Positions 39,001-48,580 of a stretch of 64,000 nt of DNA are shown one piece after another. A program made the position numbers and the translations under genes. The notes beneath the pieces are model-generated. The model had not been told where the DNA came from and searched no databases. It saw nothing but the letters and a program-made list of their open reading frames with translations. Within the stretch, counting starts at the first letter, position 1. Each line of letters begins with the position of its first letter. Location: assembly GCA_021292165.1 (NCBI GenBank), contig CM037879.1:21475525-21539524 (forward strand), read 5' to 3'. Source of the DNA: Shinisaurus crocodilurus. Lineage: Eukaryota > Chordata > Lepidosauria > Squamata > Shinisauridae.

Positions 39001-42000
39001 GTGGCTGGAGGGAAGCGGAAACGCTGGATCATTGCGACAGAAAACATGGCGGAAGGCGACATCATCAAAACCTCAGCACACATAGGCAGGATGGCAGGTA
39101 AGTGCCTCGCCTGCCATTGAGGGGGGACTGGACTGCTTCAGCATGGATGCTCCCACCCACCCCATTTCCTTGAGATTTTGCAGCGATGGTCACAATTTTG
39201 ATATGGCATCCCTAAGCTAAGAGCAAAGGATATTTTTGCCTTGGGGAGACTTTGGGCTGGAGACAGGCTCTTGGCATTGTGCTCAAGGTTGAACTGCCGA
39301 GCCCCACGGGAGCCCCCTTGAAAAGTCAGTAGGAGAAGGCTCCTGAGGACCACTCTGCCTTCTCCCTCTTTTTCTGAGGCTTGAGGATACAGGCCAGAGA
39401 AGGCGCCTTCAGCAGGGAGAGGCTGAAGCTCGGCCCTTCTTGTCAACTGGCCCTGCCCAGTGCCAGCCTGAGCAGAGTGTCTGATTGGAGCCCGAAACAG
39501 ATGTACATTTCTCCAAAACCGATTGGAAGTTTTTCAGCTCTGGCGCCTCCTTGTCCCACCCCTGTGCTTGACACATCATCGTCATTATTAGTATTATCAT
39601 AATCACTTGTTTAAATGATTTATATCCTGCCCAGGATATCCTAACAATGCATGTAAAAGAGTACAACATATAAAAACCATTAAAATCATAGCACTGAAAT
39701 TGCAAACATATTAAATACAGTAAAACCAGCACATGTACCTGCTCTGACTCTAGTGTAGATGTTGCATTCCCATGCTTTGAGCAGGCTTATTTTAAACTAC
39801 TTTTTTCTAGCTTTATTCATGCGAATCTTTATTCAGTGCCTCCTCCAGCCCCAATAGCCAGTCTGGTTTTAAACTCTTTGGGTGGCTGGGAGCGGCTTCA
39901 TGATTGCCAGAAGAGCCACGCAATCATGTTTCCATGCATATTACTCTTAGCTTACACCATTTGCATTGTCTACTAACTCATTCCGAGGCTTGATTGAAAG
40001 TGCTGGTTTTAGCTGTCAAAGAGCTAAGCAGCTTGGGACCAGGTTACTTCAGGGACTGTCTCCTTCCACATGAGCCTGCCCACCAGTTAAGATTGGCAGC
40101 TAGAGCTCTGCTTTTGCTCCTGCCCTTTCATGAGATTAGATGGGTGGATATCTGAGACAGGGCCTTTTTGGTGGTGGCAAACCAAGCTTGTGCAAGACCC
40201 TTTTTGGAAATTGCACATCTGCTTAAAAAAGGGCAGACTGTGGCCCCACAGGAGACTCGTCCCTCAAAATCTATATGTTGTCTTGGCCCTTTACTTGGTG
40301 TTTCTGTGCCTTTTCTGGTTTGGGTATTATCATGGTGGGGTTTTTTTTGTCTTCCAGTCTTGGCTAAGGAAGGAGATGCATATCCTGTTGGGGCTCTGCC
40401 AGTAGGGACCCTAATAAACAACTTGGAGAGCCATCCTGGGAAAGGAGCGCAGTATATCCGAGCAGCAGGTCAGCATCCGAGGGGAGCTCTGAGGGTCACT
40501 CAACACAATTAGTTGCCCGTTTACATAGTTTTACAATTCACAGACCGAATACTAAAACTGTTAGGAAAGGAATGACTTGCCCTCTACTTTTACCCATTTA
40601 TGCTGATTGTAATCTACCTTGTCGATTGTTAATTTTATCCAATTAATTCCAGATTAATTGGATAAAAAGATTAACTGATGATTCCAAGGACATTTCTGTA
40701 AATGAGCAAGGGACCCCTTTGCTCATGTTCCCTAGCACCTGGTACTCCGAGGCATGCTGCCTCTGATCCTGGAGGTGGCATATAGCCATTATGACTAGTA
40801 GACACTGAGAGATTTATCCTCCTGAATTGGTCTAATCCTCTTATAAAGTCTTCTAAGTTGGTGGATATGACCACATCTTGTGGCAGTGAATTACATAATG
40901 GAATCTATGCACTATGTGCTTCCTTTTGTCTGTCCTGAATCTCCCACCATTCAGCTTCATGGGATGAGCCCTGGTTGTAATCTTGTGAGAGAGGGAGAAA
41001 AACATCTATCCCTTCTCTCCACCTTGCGTAATTTAATGTTGGACTGCAACTCCCATCATTCCAGCCAGCATGGGGATGATGGGAGTTACATCTGGAGGGC
41101 ACAAGCCCAACCCAGAGGCAGCAGTAAGGACTAAACCAGTGTTCTCCAACCTCGGGCCCCCAGATGTTTTTGGCCTACAACTCCCAGCATAGCTGGCTGG
41201 GGCATGCTGGGAGTTGTAGGCCAAAAACATCTGGGGGCCCGAGGTTGGAGAACACTGGACTAAACAAACCTGTTCAGTGTATGTCTCATGAGAGGTGATG
41301 GTGCCGACCCTTCCCATGAAACGTTGCTGCGCTCGTTAGCTCTGCTCCAGGGGGTGGATTCTAGAAGGTCGTCAGGAGTGTGTGGTTGGCGCAGCGGCCA
41401 ATAGGCCCATTTCACAGGCCAAGCAATGCGCTGGCATGGTTCCTGGATTCAAATGCCTACTTGGAATGCCTACCTTCCCCACAGCTCCCAGTATGTGTGA
41501 ACCGGGCCCTTGCTTGATTCGAAGCATGTTGAAACCCAGCTGATCATGCTATGTCTTTTGCATGCTGCTCCAGGCACCTGTGGCGTGTTACTAAGGAAGC
41601 TGAGTGGAACGGCCATAATACAGTTGCCCTCCAAGAGGCAAATGCAGGTAAGCACTCCAGGCTTCCATGGAGCTTCAGCAGAGGGTGGGATGCCAAAGCC
41701 GCTCTCAGGAGATGGCGCCTGCTAACTGACTTGGGGCATGCCTTTATGGGCAGCCTTCCCCATCCGGCCTCTCCTCCAGAAGTTTTGGACTATAACTCCC
41801 AGCATTCCTGACCATTGGCCATGCTGGCTGGAGCTGATGGGGTTTGCAGTCCGGGGTATCTGGTGAGCACCAGGTTGGGGAATGCTGCTGTATGGGAATA
41901 CCGGTGTGGTGCATTTGTGCTGAAACAGATTGTCAAGGACCAGTAACCTTGAATCAAACGTAGAATGGTGTGTGGAGTTCATTATATTCCTTCACCTGTG

Positions 42001-44674
42001 TGGGCTGTGCCACTTGTCCTCAATCTACACTTGTATGTGGTGTAGACCAGGGGTGGGCAGAAGGTAGATCTCCAGACGTTTGGGACTTCCAACTCCCAGA
42101 AGCCCCTGCCAGCATGGCCAATGGTCAGGAGTGCTGGGAGTTAAAGTACAAAACATCGGGAGATATACTTTCTGCCCACCCCCTGGTGTAGACATATGAG
42201 GCTGAGCACAATATGTTGCTGGCATGCGGGATTTTGGATGGGCTAAATTGCATAGCGTGTCTTAGGGCCAAACTAGATGTGATGTTTTTCATATCATTAG
42301 CCCTTGCATGGTTTAAAAAAAAAAAAAGGCCTGGGGGAGGTGATGCAAACCAGACTGAGACCATGGGGGTGTGTGAGAGTGGAACTTTAATTGTTTGCTT
42401 TCCCCCATGTCCCAACCGAATTCCTCCCAAATTTTTCTCACCCCCCATGTTCCAATTCCAACCCGGTTCTCTCCTGGCACCCCTGCTATTTTGCAAATGG
42501 AAAAGAGTTTTCATGGAAACGTATTGCAATGGGGGAACTCCATTGGTGCCAATGTGTAGCTTGTCAGTTTGCAAATTGCAGGCGTGCCCCCCCCCCCCCC
42601 AATTTGGATTGGGAACTTGGAGGCGGGGAACAAAGGTTAAAGCACTTCACTTCCACAGTCCTGTTCTTGTTTGCACCCCCACGACACTTGCTGCTTACTT
42701 TAAAACAAAAAACAACCTCACAAGGCCTAGAGATATGAGTAATGTGTCTAGTTTAACTTTTTTCTTCCTTTTTTAAAGGCGCCTGTGCTATTGGGGTGGG
42801 GTGGGGTGGGGTGGGGGTGGGAAAGAGGCCCATACAAGTAGCACTGAGATTTGTTGCATACAGGGAATAACTATGTCCACGAAGTAGAGGTGTACAGATC
42901 TTCTTAAGTACTCTGCAAATGCTTGTTTTGTCCCAAAAGCAGTGACTTTAGAGTTACATCTAAAATATTAATATAGGAATATCATATTTGGGCAGTAGGC
43001 AGATCTCACGAAAACATTGAAAATGTGTAGACTTGGGTTGCAACCCTAGACATAGTTAATATGAAGTAAGCCCTGTTGAGCACGGTAGTGCTTGCTTCTG
43101 GATAAACATGCCTATAGGATTGCACCGTCAGCCACTGTTTGTTTGCTATATGGTCAGTGACTTGCAGGAGGAAGGGCCGTAGCTCAGTAATGGAGCACCT
43201 GCTCTGCATGCAAAAGGTCCCCAGCTCAGTCCCCAGCATCTCCAGGTAGGGCTGGGGAAGAATATTGCCTGTAACCCTGGAGAGCTGCTGCCAGGGATGG
43301 GCAGGATGTAGATTTCCAGATGCTTTGGACTTCAACTCCCAGCATGGCTAATGGTCAGGAATGCTGGGAGTTGAAGTCTCAAACATCTGGGGATCTACTT
43401 CCTGCCTGCCCCGGGTATAGACAGTAGTGAGCGAGATGGAGTCAATAGTCTGACTCAGCGTAAGGAAGCTTCCTGTGTCCCTGTGAATTTGCATTCCTCC
43501 ATTCCTAACACGCAAGCTATTAGTGGTGGGTTTGTTACCTGCAGTCTTAACTCTTGTCACCTGTACCTAGAAGAAAGGAGCCACTTGGAGGGATTGGGAA
43601 CTCTGTGTCTTGAATAGACTTCTTTTATAATCAACTTTGATGCTTAGTCACAGAAGGAAGCATACATAGGTACAGTAATACCTTGGATTGCAAGTAACTT
43701 GGTTTGAGAGCGTTTTGCAAGACAAGCAAATTTTAAAATATTTATTATTATTTTTTGACTTGATATACAAGCAACGTCTTACAATACAAGTACTGTAGTA
43801 CGACTTAAATTAAAAATCTCTGTACAAATTTTTTTGGGGGAATTTTGTTTTGATATAAGAGTGTTTTGGATTACAAGCACGTTTCTGGAACGAATTATGC
43901 TCTCAATCCAAGGCACGACTGTATTTGCTTATTTATATTTATAACACACACAGCCAGTGTGGTGTAGTGGTGAGAGTGTTGGACTGGGACTCGGGAGATC
44001 TGGGTTCTAGTCCCCGCTCGGCCATGAAACTCACTGGGTGATTTTGGGCCAGTCACTGACTCTCAGCCAGGGTTGTTGTGAGGATAAAATGGAGAGGAGG
44101 ATTATGTAAGCAGCCTTGGGTTCCTTTCAGGAAAAAAGGCGGGGTATAAATGTAATAAAGAAATAAATAAACTTGCTTTTCACAACATGGCTTCAAGGCA
44201 GCTTGCAATAAAAATACAATATAAAAATAAAATAGCAGCAGTTGAAGTAGAAGTAGAATGTTACATTAAAAAAAAAAGACAGTGGACCCAGATGCAAAAG
44301 AAAAACCCAGACAAAAACAGCAGCTGGCAAGTAAAAAGGGTCAATCAGAGTTAAAAGCTACTAAAGACACGGGAGAACAGTATGCACTTTTGCCAGCTGC
44401 CTAAAAAGTCATGTGAAAATGTCTGGAATATTCTGCTTCATGGCCTTCCTTACTTCTGCAGGTTCTGGAAACTTGCATGTGTACAGTGGGGCGAGTTTCC
44501 AATATCGACCACAACAAGCGGATCATTGGGAAAGCTGGCCGGAACCGGTGGTTAGGAAAGCGGCCTAGAAGCGGCCTGTGGCATCGCAAAGGGGGGTGGG
44601 CAGGACGCAAGATCAGACCCCTCCCACCCATGAAAAGCTACGTGAACCTGCCAACACCAACTGCTCGTGGCTGA
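36013..44674 (+). CDS. MRPL2: Mitochondrial ribosomal protein L2 (uL2m), complete coding region
   Basis: uL2m is a core protein of the large mitoribosomal subunit and supports the peptidyl-transferase centre in the matrix. Seven coding exons: 36013-36081, 37327-37490, 38211-38352, 38982-39097, 40358-40468, 41574-41647 and 44462-44674. The N terminus [20 protein letters not shown] is a typical import presequence: basic, hydroxylated and without acids. The conserved body includes [71 protein letters not shown] and [13 protein letters not shown]. About 295 residues, close to the ~305 I recall for human. The start has G at -3 and G at +4. All junctions agree in phase except exon 2/3, which is one base too long. 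AATAAA follows at 44716. Confidence 0.95.
36082..37326 (+). other. MRPL2 intron with internal tandem duplication
   Basis: GTACAAGGCAGAGGTGGGTT (about 36569) and ATACAAGGCAGAGGTGTGGT (about 36707) start a diverged direct repeat of ~138 bases, each followed by CTGAG and CACTCATACATTTC/CACATTTACTCCC blocks. No coding content. Confidence 0.5.
37327..37490 (+). CDS. MRPL2: MRPL2 coding exon 2
   Basis: Acceptor TTTCCTAG ends at 37326. Reads [20 protein letters not shown] to [10 protein letters not shown]. The only suitable donor (GTATGT at 37491) leaves phase 2, but exon 3 needs phase 1: one base too many near CACACCTG. Confidence 0.9.
37775..38010 (-). repeat. tRNA-derived SINE with L2/MIR-like tail
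   Basis: Reverse copy in an MRPL2 intron: TTCCGCCTTTTTTCTTGCAA, CCATTTTATCCTCATAACAA and CTTAACCACTACACCACACT. Confidence 0.8.
38211..38352 (+). CDS. MRPL2: MRPL2 coding exon 3
   Basis: Reads (G)[19 protein letters not shown] to VIQVRYDPC(R). Acceptor CCACAAG, donor GTGAGT. Confidence 0.95.
38353..38981 (+). other. MRPL2 intron
   Basis: Noncoding; holds a (CA)n run at 38710-38729 and a short inverted pair around ACTGCAACATT near 38840-38870. Confidence 0.5.
38982..39097 (+). CDS. MRPL2: MRPL2 coding exon 4
   Basis: Reads [20 protein letters not shown] to HIGRMA. Acceptor CATGGCAG, donor GTAAGTG; phases agree with both neighbours. Confidence 0.95.
39098..40357 (+). other. MRPL2 intron with decayed LINE fragment
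   Basis: About 39990-40220 on the plus strand reads like the end of an L2-type ORF2 ([14 protein letters not shown]-like pieces), too decayed to trust base by base. AT-rich LINE 3' UTR-like sequence lies at 39605-39730. Confidence 0.4.
40358..40468 (+). CDS. MRPL2: MRPL2 coding exon 5
   Basis: Reads (V)[19 protein letters not shown] to AQYIRAA. A T-run and TCTTCCAG form the acceptor; donor GTCAGC. Confidence 0.95.
40700..41031 (-). mobile_element. CR1 LINE 3' fragment
   Basis: TGGTACTCCGAGGCATGCTG, GACTAGTAGACACTGAGAG and CATTCAGCTTCATGGGATGA match the other CR1 copies. Lies in the intron after exon 5. Confidence 0.7.
41036..41102. repeat. Short palindromic hAT-like fragment
   Basis: CAACTCCCATCATTCCAGCC and GGATGATGGGAGTTACATCT; only the central arms remain. 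Confidence 0.5.
41137..41257. mobile_element. 121-bp hAT-type foldback MITE
   Basis: Ends CAGTGTTCTCCAACCTCGGG on both strands; flanked by identical GACTAAAC at 41129-41136 and 41258-41265. Almost no divergence between arms, so a recent or conserved copy. Confidence 0.9.
41574..41647 (+). CDS. MRPL2: MRPL2 coding exon 6
   Basis: Reads (G)[19 protein letters not shown] to KRQMQ. Donor GTAAGC; phase 0 exit. Confidence 0.95.
41752..41884. repeat. Diverged palindromic hAT-like repeat
   Basis: TTTTGGACTATAACTCCCAG at the left and GAGCACCAGGTTGGGGAATG at the right; the arms are partly mismatched. Confidence 0.55.
42048..42185. mobile_element. 138-bp hAT-type foldback MITE
   Basis: Ends CAGGGGTGGGCAGAAGGTA and, on the other strand, CAGGGGGTGGGCAGAAAGTA. 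Perfect 8-bp flanking duplication GTGTAGAC (42040-42047 and 42186-42193). Confidence 0.9.
42795..42825. repeat. (GGGGT)n tandem repeat
   Basis: Several GGGGT units ending in GGGGGTGGG; G-quadruplex-capable by pattern (four or more G4 runs). Confidence 0.9.
43173..43486 (+). repeat. tRNA-Ala-derived SINE interrupted by a MITE
   Basis: The head (43173-43244) follows tRNA-Ala: CCGTAGCTCAGTAATGGAGC (A box), TGCATGC (anticodon region TGC), CAGCTCAGTCCCCAGCATCT (B box and 3' arm). The tail GACTCAGCGTAAGGAAGCTT reappears after an inserted foldback element at 43289-43414. Confidence 0.75.
43289..43414. mobile_element. Foldback MITE nested in the tRNA-Ala SINE
   Basis: Arms GGGATGGGCAGGATGTAGAT / ATCTACTTCCTGCCTGCCCC and GACTTCAACTCCCAGCAT / ATGCTGGGAGTTGAAGTC. 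Younger than the SINE it splits. Confidence 0.7.
43673..43921. mobile_element. Tigger/mariner-type MITE, ~249 bp
   Basis: Ends CAGTAATACCTTGGATTGC and, on the other strand, CAGTCGTGCCTTGGATTG; TA on both sides (43671-43672, 43922-43923) fits the Tc1/mariner target. The terminal CAGT..T.CCTTGG pattern is that of Tigger-derived MITEs. No transposase. Confidence 0.8.
43951..44170 (+). repeat. tRNA-derived SINE, near-complete
   Basis: Head CAGCCAGTGTGGTGTAGTGG (A-box region) and GGGTTCTAGTCCCCGCTC (B-box region), body GGGTTGTTGTGAGGATAAAA, tail GCGGGGTATAAATGTAATAA with A-rich end. The reference copy for the five in this window. Confidence 0.85.
44462..44674 (+). CDS. MRPL2: MRPL2 last coding exon
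   Basis: Reads [51 protein letters not shown] and stops at TGA 44672-44674. This is the C-terminal RNA-binding part that contacts 16S rRNA in the family. Confidence 0.96.
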   Translation, partial: VLETCMCTVGRVSNIDHNKRIIGKAGRNRWLGKRPRSGLWHRKGGWAGRKIRPLPPMKSYVNLPTPTARG

Positions 44675-44740
44675 CATTTGGGCCCCTTCTATCAGTGGCT
44701 CTCCAGGATTCCGTGAATAAAAGCCTACTGTTTCTGACCT
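44675..44740 (+). terminator. MRPL2: MRPL2 3' UTR and polyadenylation signal
   Basis: AATAAA at 44716-44721, 42 bases after the stop, with a TGTTTCTGACC downstream element. A very short 3' UTR. Confidence 0.75.
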
Positions 44741-44771
44741 GCAAACACAACTAAGCCATCCTTTACCAACC

Positions 44772-44850
44772 TTGCTGGCCATGCTGGCTGAGAGATTATG
44801 GGAGTTGTAGTCTAATGCATCTGGAGGATGCCAGGTTGGGGAAGGCTGAA
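44772..44850 (-). repeat. Half palindromic hAT-like repeat
   Basis: GGGAGTTGTAGTCTAATGCA and GATGCCAGGTTGGGGAAGGC match the right arm of the common foldback family, just after the MRPL2 polyadenylation site. Confidence 0.55.
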
Positions 44851-45004
44851 CTAAGATATCATGGTATGTTCTTTGTGCAAGAGCTAAACCACACAGGAGA
44901 GAACAGCTCGTTTTGGTATGTGGTTGGCACACTCACAGCCCAGTTCTGTACAAGTTAGGCATCTACGCCCATTTAAATTGCCATGCTTAGGCACACCTAA
45001 TAGG

Positions 45005-45306
45005 CATAGGCAACATGAGCCTTCCAGATGTTTTGACCTGTGGCTTACGCTTGCTCAGCTTGTCTGAGTGTGGAAAGCTAAGCAGGGTCAGGCCTGGTTA
45101 TTACTTGGATGGGAGACCCCTCCTCTAGTTTCCTGCATTGAGCAGGGGGTTGGACTCGATAGCCTTGTAGGCTCCTTCCAACTCTATGATCTATGAGATC
45201 TATGAAACTCCCATCAGCCCTAGCCAGTGTAGCCAATGGTGAGGGATCATGGGAACTGTAACCCCCCCCCCCCCAAATCTGGAGGGCTACAGATTGCCCA
45301 CCCCTG
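45005..45306. mobile_element. hAT-type foldback MITE split by a 5S SINE
   Basis: The left part ends GAGCCTTCCAGATGTTTTGA (45018-45036) and the right part resumes AACTCCCATCAGCCCTAGCC (about 45206) and ends GATTGCCCACCCCTG. The 5S-derived SINE copy C lies exactly between, so it inserted later. Confidence 0.65.
45036..45200 (+). repeat. 5S rRNA-derived SINE with CR1-like tail, copy C
   Basis: Same head, junction and tail as copies A and B (GGAAAGCTAAGCAGGGTCAG, TGGATGGGAGACCCCTCCTC, GAGCAGGGGGTTGGACTCGA). Nested in a hAT-type MITE. Confidence 0.8.
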
Positions 45307-46043
45307 TTCTGTAGAATCAGTTTGTTAATGAATGTTTACCTTAGTCTGGTGTCTAGCTATAGTTTCAGGAGAGTTCAAAGTCAGATCCTATGCTTCCAGT
45401 TTGATTACTGGGCATCTCTCTCTATTAAGTGTGGCCTTGAGGAGTTATAATCCTTTCCAATTGTTAGGACACAACTGGACTCCTGCTTGCTTCTACAGAG
45501 AAAAGGAGGTATTTGTAAATAAATGGATTTTCCCTATTATCTTGCCCATTTCAGAAAACCATGGCCTCCTGTACTTTCCCTATTAAACCGATTACAAGCT
45601 GACTTGATTTTATTCTAAGCAGGTTTGCATGAGTGGGGAAGGAAAATGAGCCACCGTAGCTTATTTTCCTGCCCGCCCACGTGCCGAATTAATGTAATTA
45701 CACTCCCCGGGCACAGATTGTCATGTCATCTGAGCCCAGCGAGGGTCGGGGGCAGTTTACAACTCACGCCACAATCCTAGAACAAGCCATAGGTTCTGGG
45801 GTGGCTTGTAAACCTAGCCTTGCTAGGTTTAGACAATACAACAAACCATGCCTGGCGAGGGTAATTATTGTAATTCGGTGGCATATGCAGGGTGGGAAAA
45901 TAAGTTACGATGGCTTATTTTCCTTCCCCAGTCATGCGAACCCAGTCAAAGAAAATGCTGTAGTGGGATGCGGGAAACTATTCTGCCAGCTGTGTCTGTT
46001 CCACTGGCAGATGGACACCATTGGATACAGCCCTAAGTATTTA

Positions 46044-46075
<32 letters not shown>

Positions 46076-46785
46076 AGGATGACTTACACACACACACCCC
46101 TTGCTAGTGGGCTAGTGGGCAGTTCCTAGCACTGTGGCAGTGGACGGCCTCCATTCCTGAAATACTGCTTCATACCCCAACTATACTATATTCACCACAG
46201 GTAAAAATTAGGAGAGTTATTAACATCTTTACGGTACTTGTGATCCTTGAGTTGCTGCTTCGACCCCGGGTGCTAATGCTTGCCCTGGGTCCCCCTTAAT
46301 TTTTTTCCCAGTCTCGGACTCTTGAGGAGTGGTGAGTGGTTTTGTCTAGCCACCATCTTAATTACCCCCAATGCAATGTTTCTCTGGGGCATTGTGGGAA
46401 ATCAAAATCCTGGTTAGACTCCAGGCAGCCAGCGCTGCTACTGCCACTATTCTGTAGTCTGCTGCCACTGCCTGGTCAGGCCACTAGGGCCCCTGTTGGA
46501 GGAGAGGGCCTGCCAGAGGGCAGCTGGGCCTGGCCGGGGCCCTTGAACCTGGAGCCGGCCCTGCCACACATGTGCTGCCAACAAGGATAGACGCTGAAAA
46601 AAAATGCTATAAATTAGGTGGCATCTCCACAGTGAATTAGCATTAACAAGTGAGAGTGTTCTAAACAGTCAACGTGTTCAAGGGAATGAGTATGATCCGG
46701 CGTACAGAATGTCAGACCCGAGTTCGGATCTCAAGCACACATTATACCTTGTGGCTTTGAGAGACCAGTCTGCCACAGGCTGCTC
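45307..46785. other. Intergenic, mostly unrecognised
   Basis: Contains a foldback-like block (TAGCTTATTTTCCTGCCC near 45657 versus GATGGCTTATTTTCCTTCCC near 45908) and an (AT)n run at 46050-46073. No gene recognised. Confidence 0.45.
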
Positions 46786-48013
46786 ATTTATAACCGCATA
46801 AGAGCCCTGCTGGGTCAGACCAAGCGTCCATCTAGTCCAGCATTCCGTTCACACAGCAGCCAACCCGCTGCCCACGGGAAACCCACAAGCAGGGCATGAG
46901 TGCAACAGCACCCTCCCACCCAAGTTCCCCAGCAACTGAAGTACATAGGCATACTGCCTCTGATACTGGAAGAGGAAGCATATAGCCATCAGGACTAGTA
47001 GCCATTGATAGCCTTACTCCTCCATAAATTTGTCCAATCCCCTTTTAAAGCTGTCCAAATTAGTGGCCATCACTACATCTTGTGGAAGTGAATTCCATAG
47101 TTTAACTATGTGCTGTGGGAAGTACTTCTTTTTATCTCTCCTGACCCTGCTACCAATCTGCTTCATGGGATGACACTGGGTTCTGGTATGAGAGGAGAAA
47201 AATGTCTCCCTATCCCCTTTCTCCACACTATGCATAATTTTCTATCATGTCTCCCCTAATAATCCCAACTGTTTTAATCTTTCCTCGTGGGGGAGTTGCT
47301 CCAGCCCCTTGATCATTTTAGTTGCCTTTTTCCAACTCTATCCTGTTTCAGGTGCAGTGACCAGAACTGAACAAAGTATTCTAAACGTGATTGCACCATA
47401 GATTTGTATAAGGGGAGTATGATCATGGCAATTTTATTTTCAGTTCTGTTCCTAATTATGCTCAACATGGAATTTGCCTTTTTACAGCAGCTGCATACTC
47501 GGTTGACATTTTCACTGTGCTCTCCACCACAACCCCAAGATCTCTTTCTTGGTCAGTCACCACTAGCTCAGATCCCATCAATTTATACTTGAAGTTAGTA
47601 TTTTTTTGCCCCAATGTGCAACACTTTACACTTGCTTGCATTGAACCACATTTGCCATTTTGATGCCCATTCTCCCAGTTTGGAGAGATCCTTTTGGAGC
47701 TTTTCGCAATCCCTTTTTGTTTTAGCCACCCTAAATAATTTGGTGTCGTCAGCAAACTTGGCCACTTCACTGCTCACTCCTAATTCCAGATCATTTATGA
47801 ATAAGTTGAAAAGCATTGGTCCCAAAGCAGATCCCCGTAAGACTCCACTGTTTACATCCCTCCACTGGAAGAATTTACAGTTTATTCCTTTCTCTACTGT
47901 CTTTAACCTCTTCTCTTATTCCATGACTGCTATGTTTGATCAGGAGTCTTTGGTGAGGGACTTTGTCAAAAGCCTCTTGGAAGTCCAAGTAAAGAATGTC
48001 TACCGGGTCACCC
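46786..48013 (-). mobile_element. CR1 LINE, left part, interrupted
   Basis: The minus strand encodes CR1-type reverse transcriptase pieces: MGPMLFNLFINDLELGV, SEVAKFADDTKLFRV (the FADD catalytic box), KCKVLHIGAKKY, DLGVVVESTVKMS and, after a break, [20 protein letters not shown] and GLDKFMEE. It stops abruptly at 48013 where an LTR element begins and resumes at 52925. Confidence 0.88.
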
Positions 48014-48564
48014 TGTTAGGTTTTGCATAGGCAGAACGAGATTACCACCTGACATCGGGATTATCACCTGACCTGGTGAGTGTTACTTGAGTTCAAGTAC
48101 AGAAGGTCTTTGGTCAGGAGACATAGTCTCGAGGTGATGTGACTCAGCAGCCTTGAACAGGTTTGGATAAACATGTTGATGAATAAGTTATACTACTGGG
48201 TGAGTAATGTCCTATTTATAGGTGCAGGGTCTGGGGTATATAAGCTAGCACACTTGCTGATAGCTTACACTTCCCTTCCGTCATTCCTCTTCATCTCTCT
48301 CTGCTGCTTGTTCGTCTCAGCACGACATGTGGATTGTTCTGGACTTCACTTCATCTAGCCTTACCACTGGGGTAGTGGGTTTGAGTCTGCAATGATGTAG
48401 TGAGTAGAAATGCATTGATTGCCTTAATCCCATGTAATTGGGTCTTACAAATAAACTCTTTAATCTTTATTAACTGCTGTTATCTCCTCCTTCCGCTTGC
48501 GTGACTGGGACTGAGGGTCATTGGCTAGGGGAGCTTTTGAACCCGGGTCAGTCCAACTCTCACA
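48014..48564 (+). repeat. 5' LTR of copia-type element
   Basis: Starts TGTTAGGTTTTGCATAGGCA, ends CCAACTCTCACA. A TATA box GTATATAAG lies at about 48236-48244 and the polyadenylation signal AATAAA at about 48451-48456, so U3, R and U5 are in the normal order. Confidence 0.93.
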
Positions 48565-48565
48565 T

Positions 48566-48580
48566 CGGTTATGGGCCCAG
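48566..48580 (+). other. Primer binding site, initiator tRNA-Met half-molecule type
   Basis: GGTTATGGGCCCAG is the perfect complement of CTGGGCCCATAACC, the anticodon stem-loop of vertebrate initiator tRNA-Met. Priming by an internal half-tRNA is the hallmark described for Drosophila copia. It starts two bases after the LTR. Confidence 0.85.

Noticed and set aside
43173..43244. A functional tRNA-Ala gene
   Set aside because: Mismatches in the acceptor and T arms and a SINE tail instead of a T-run; the same sequence recurs as a repeat.
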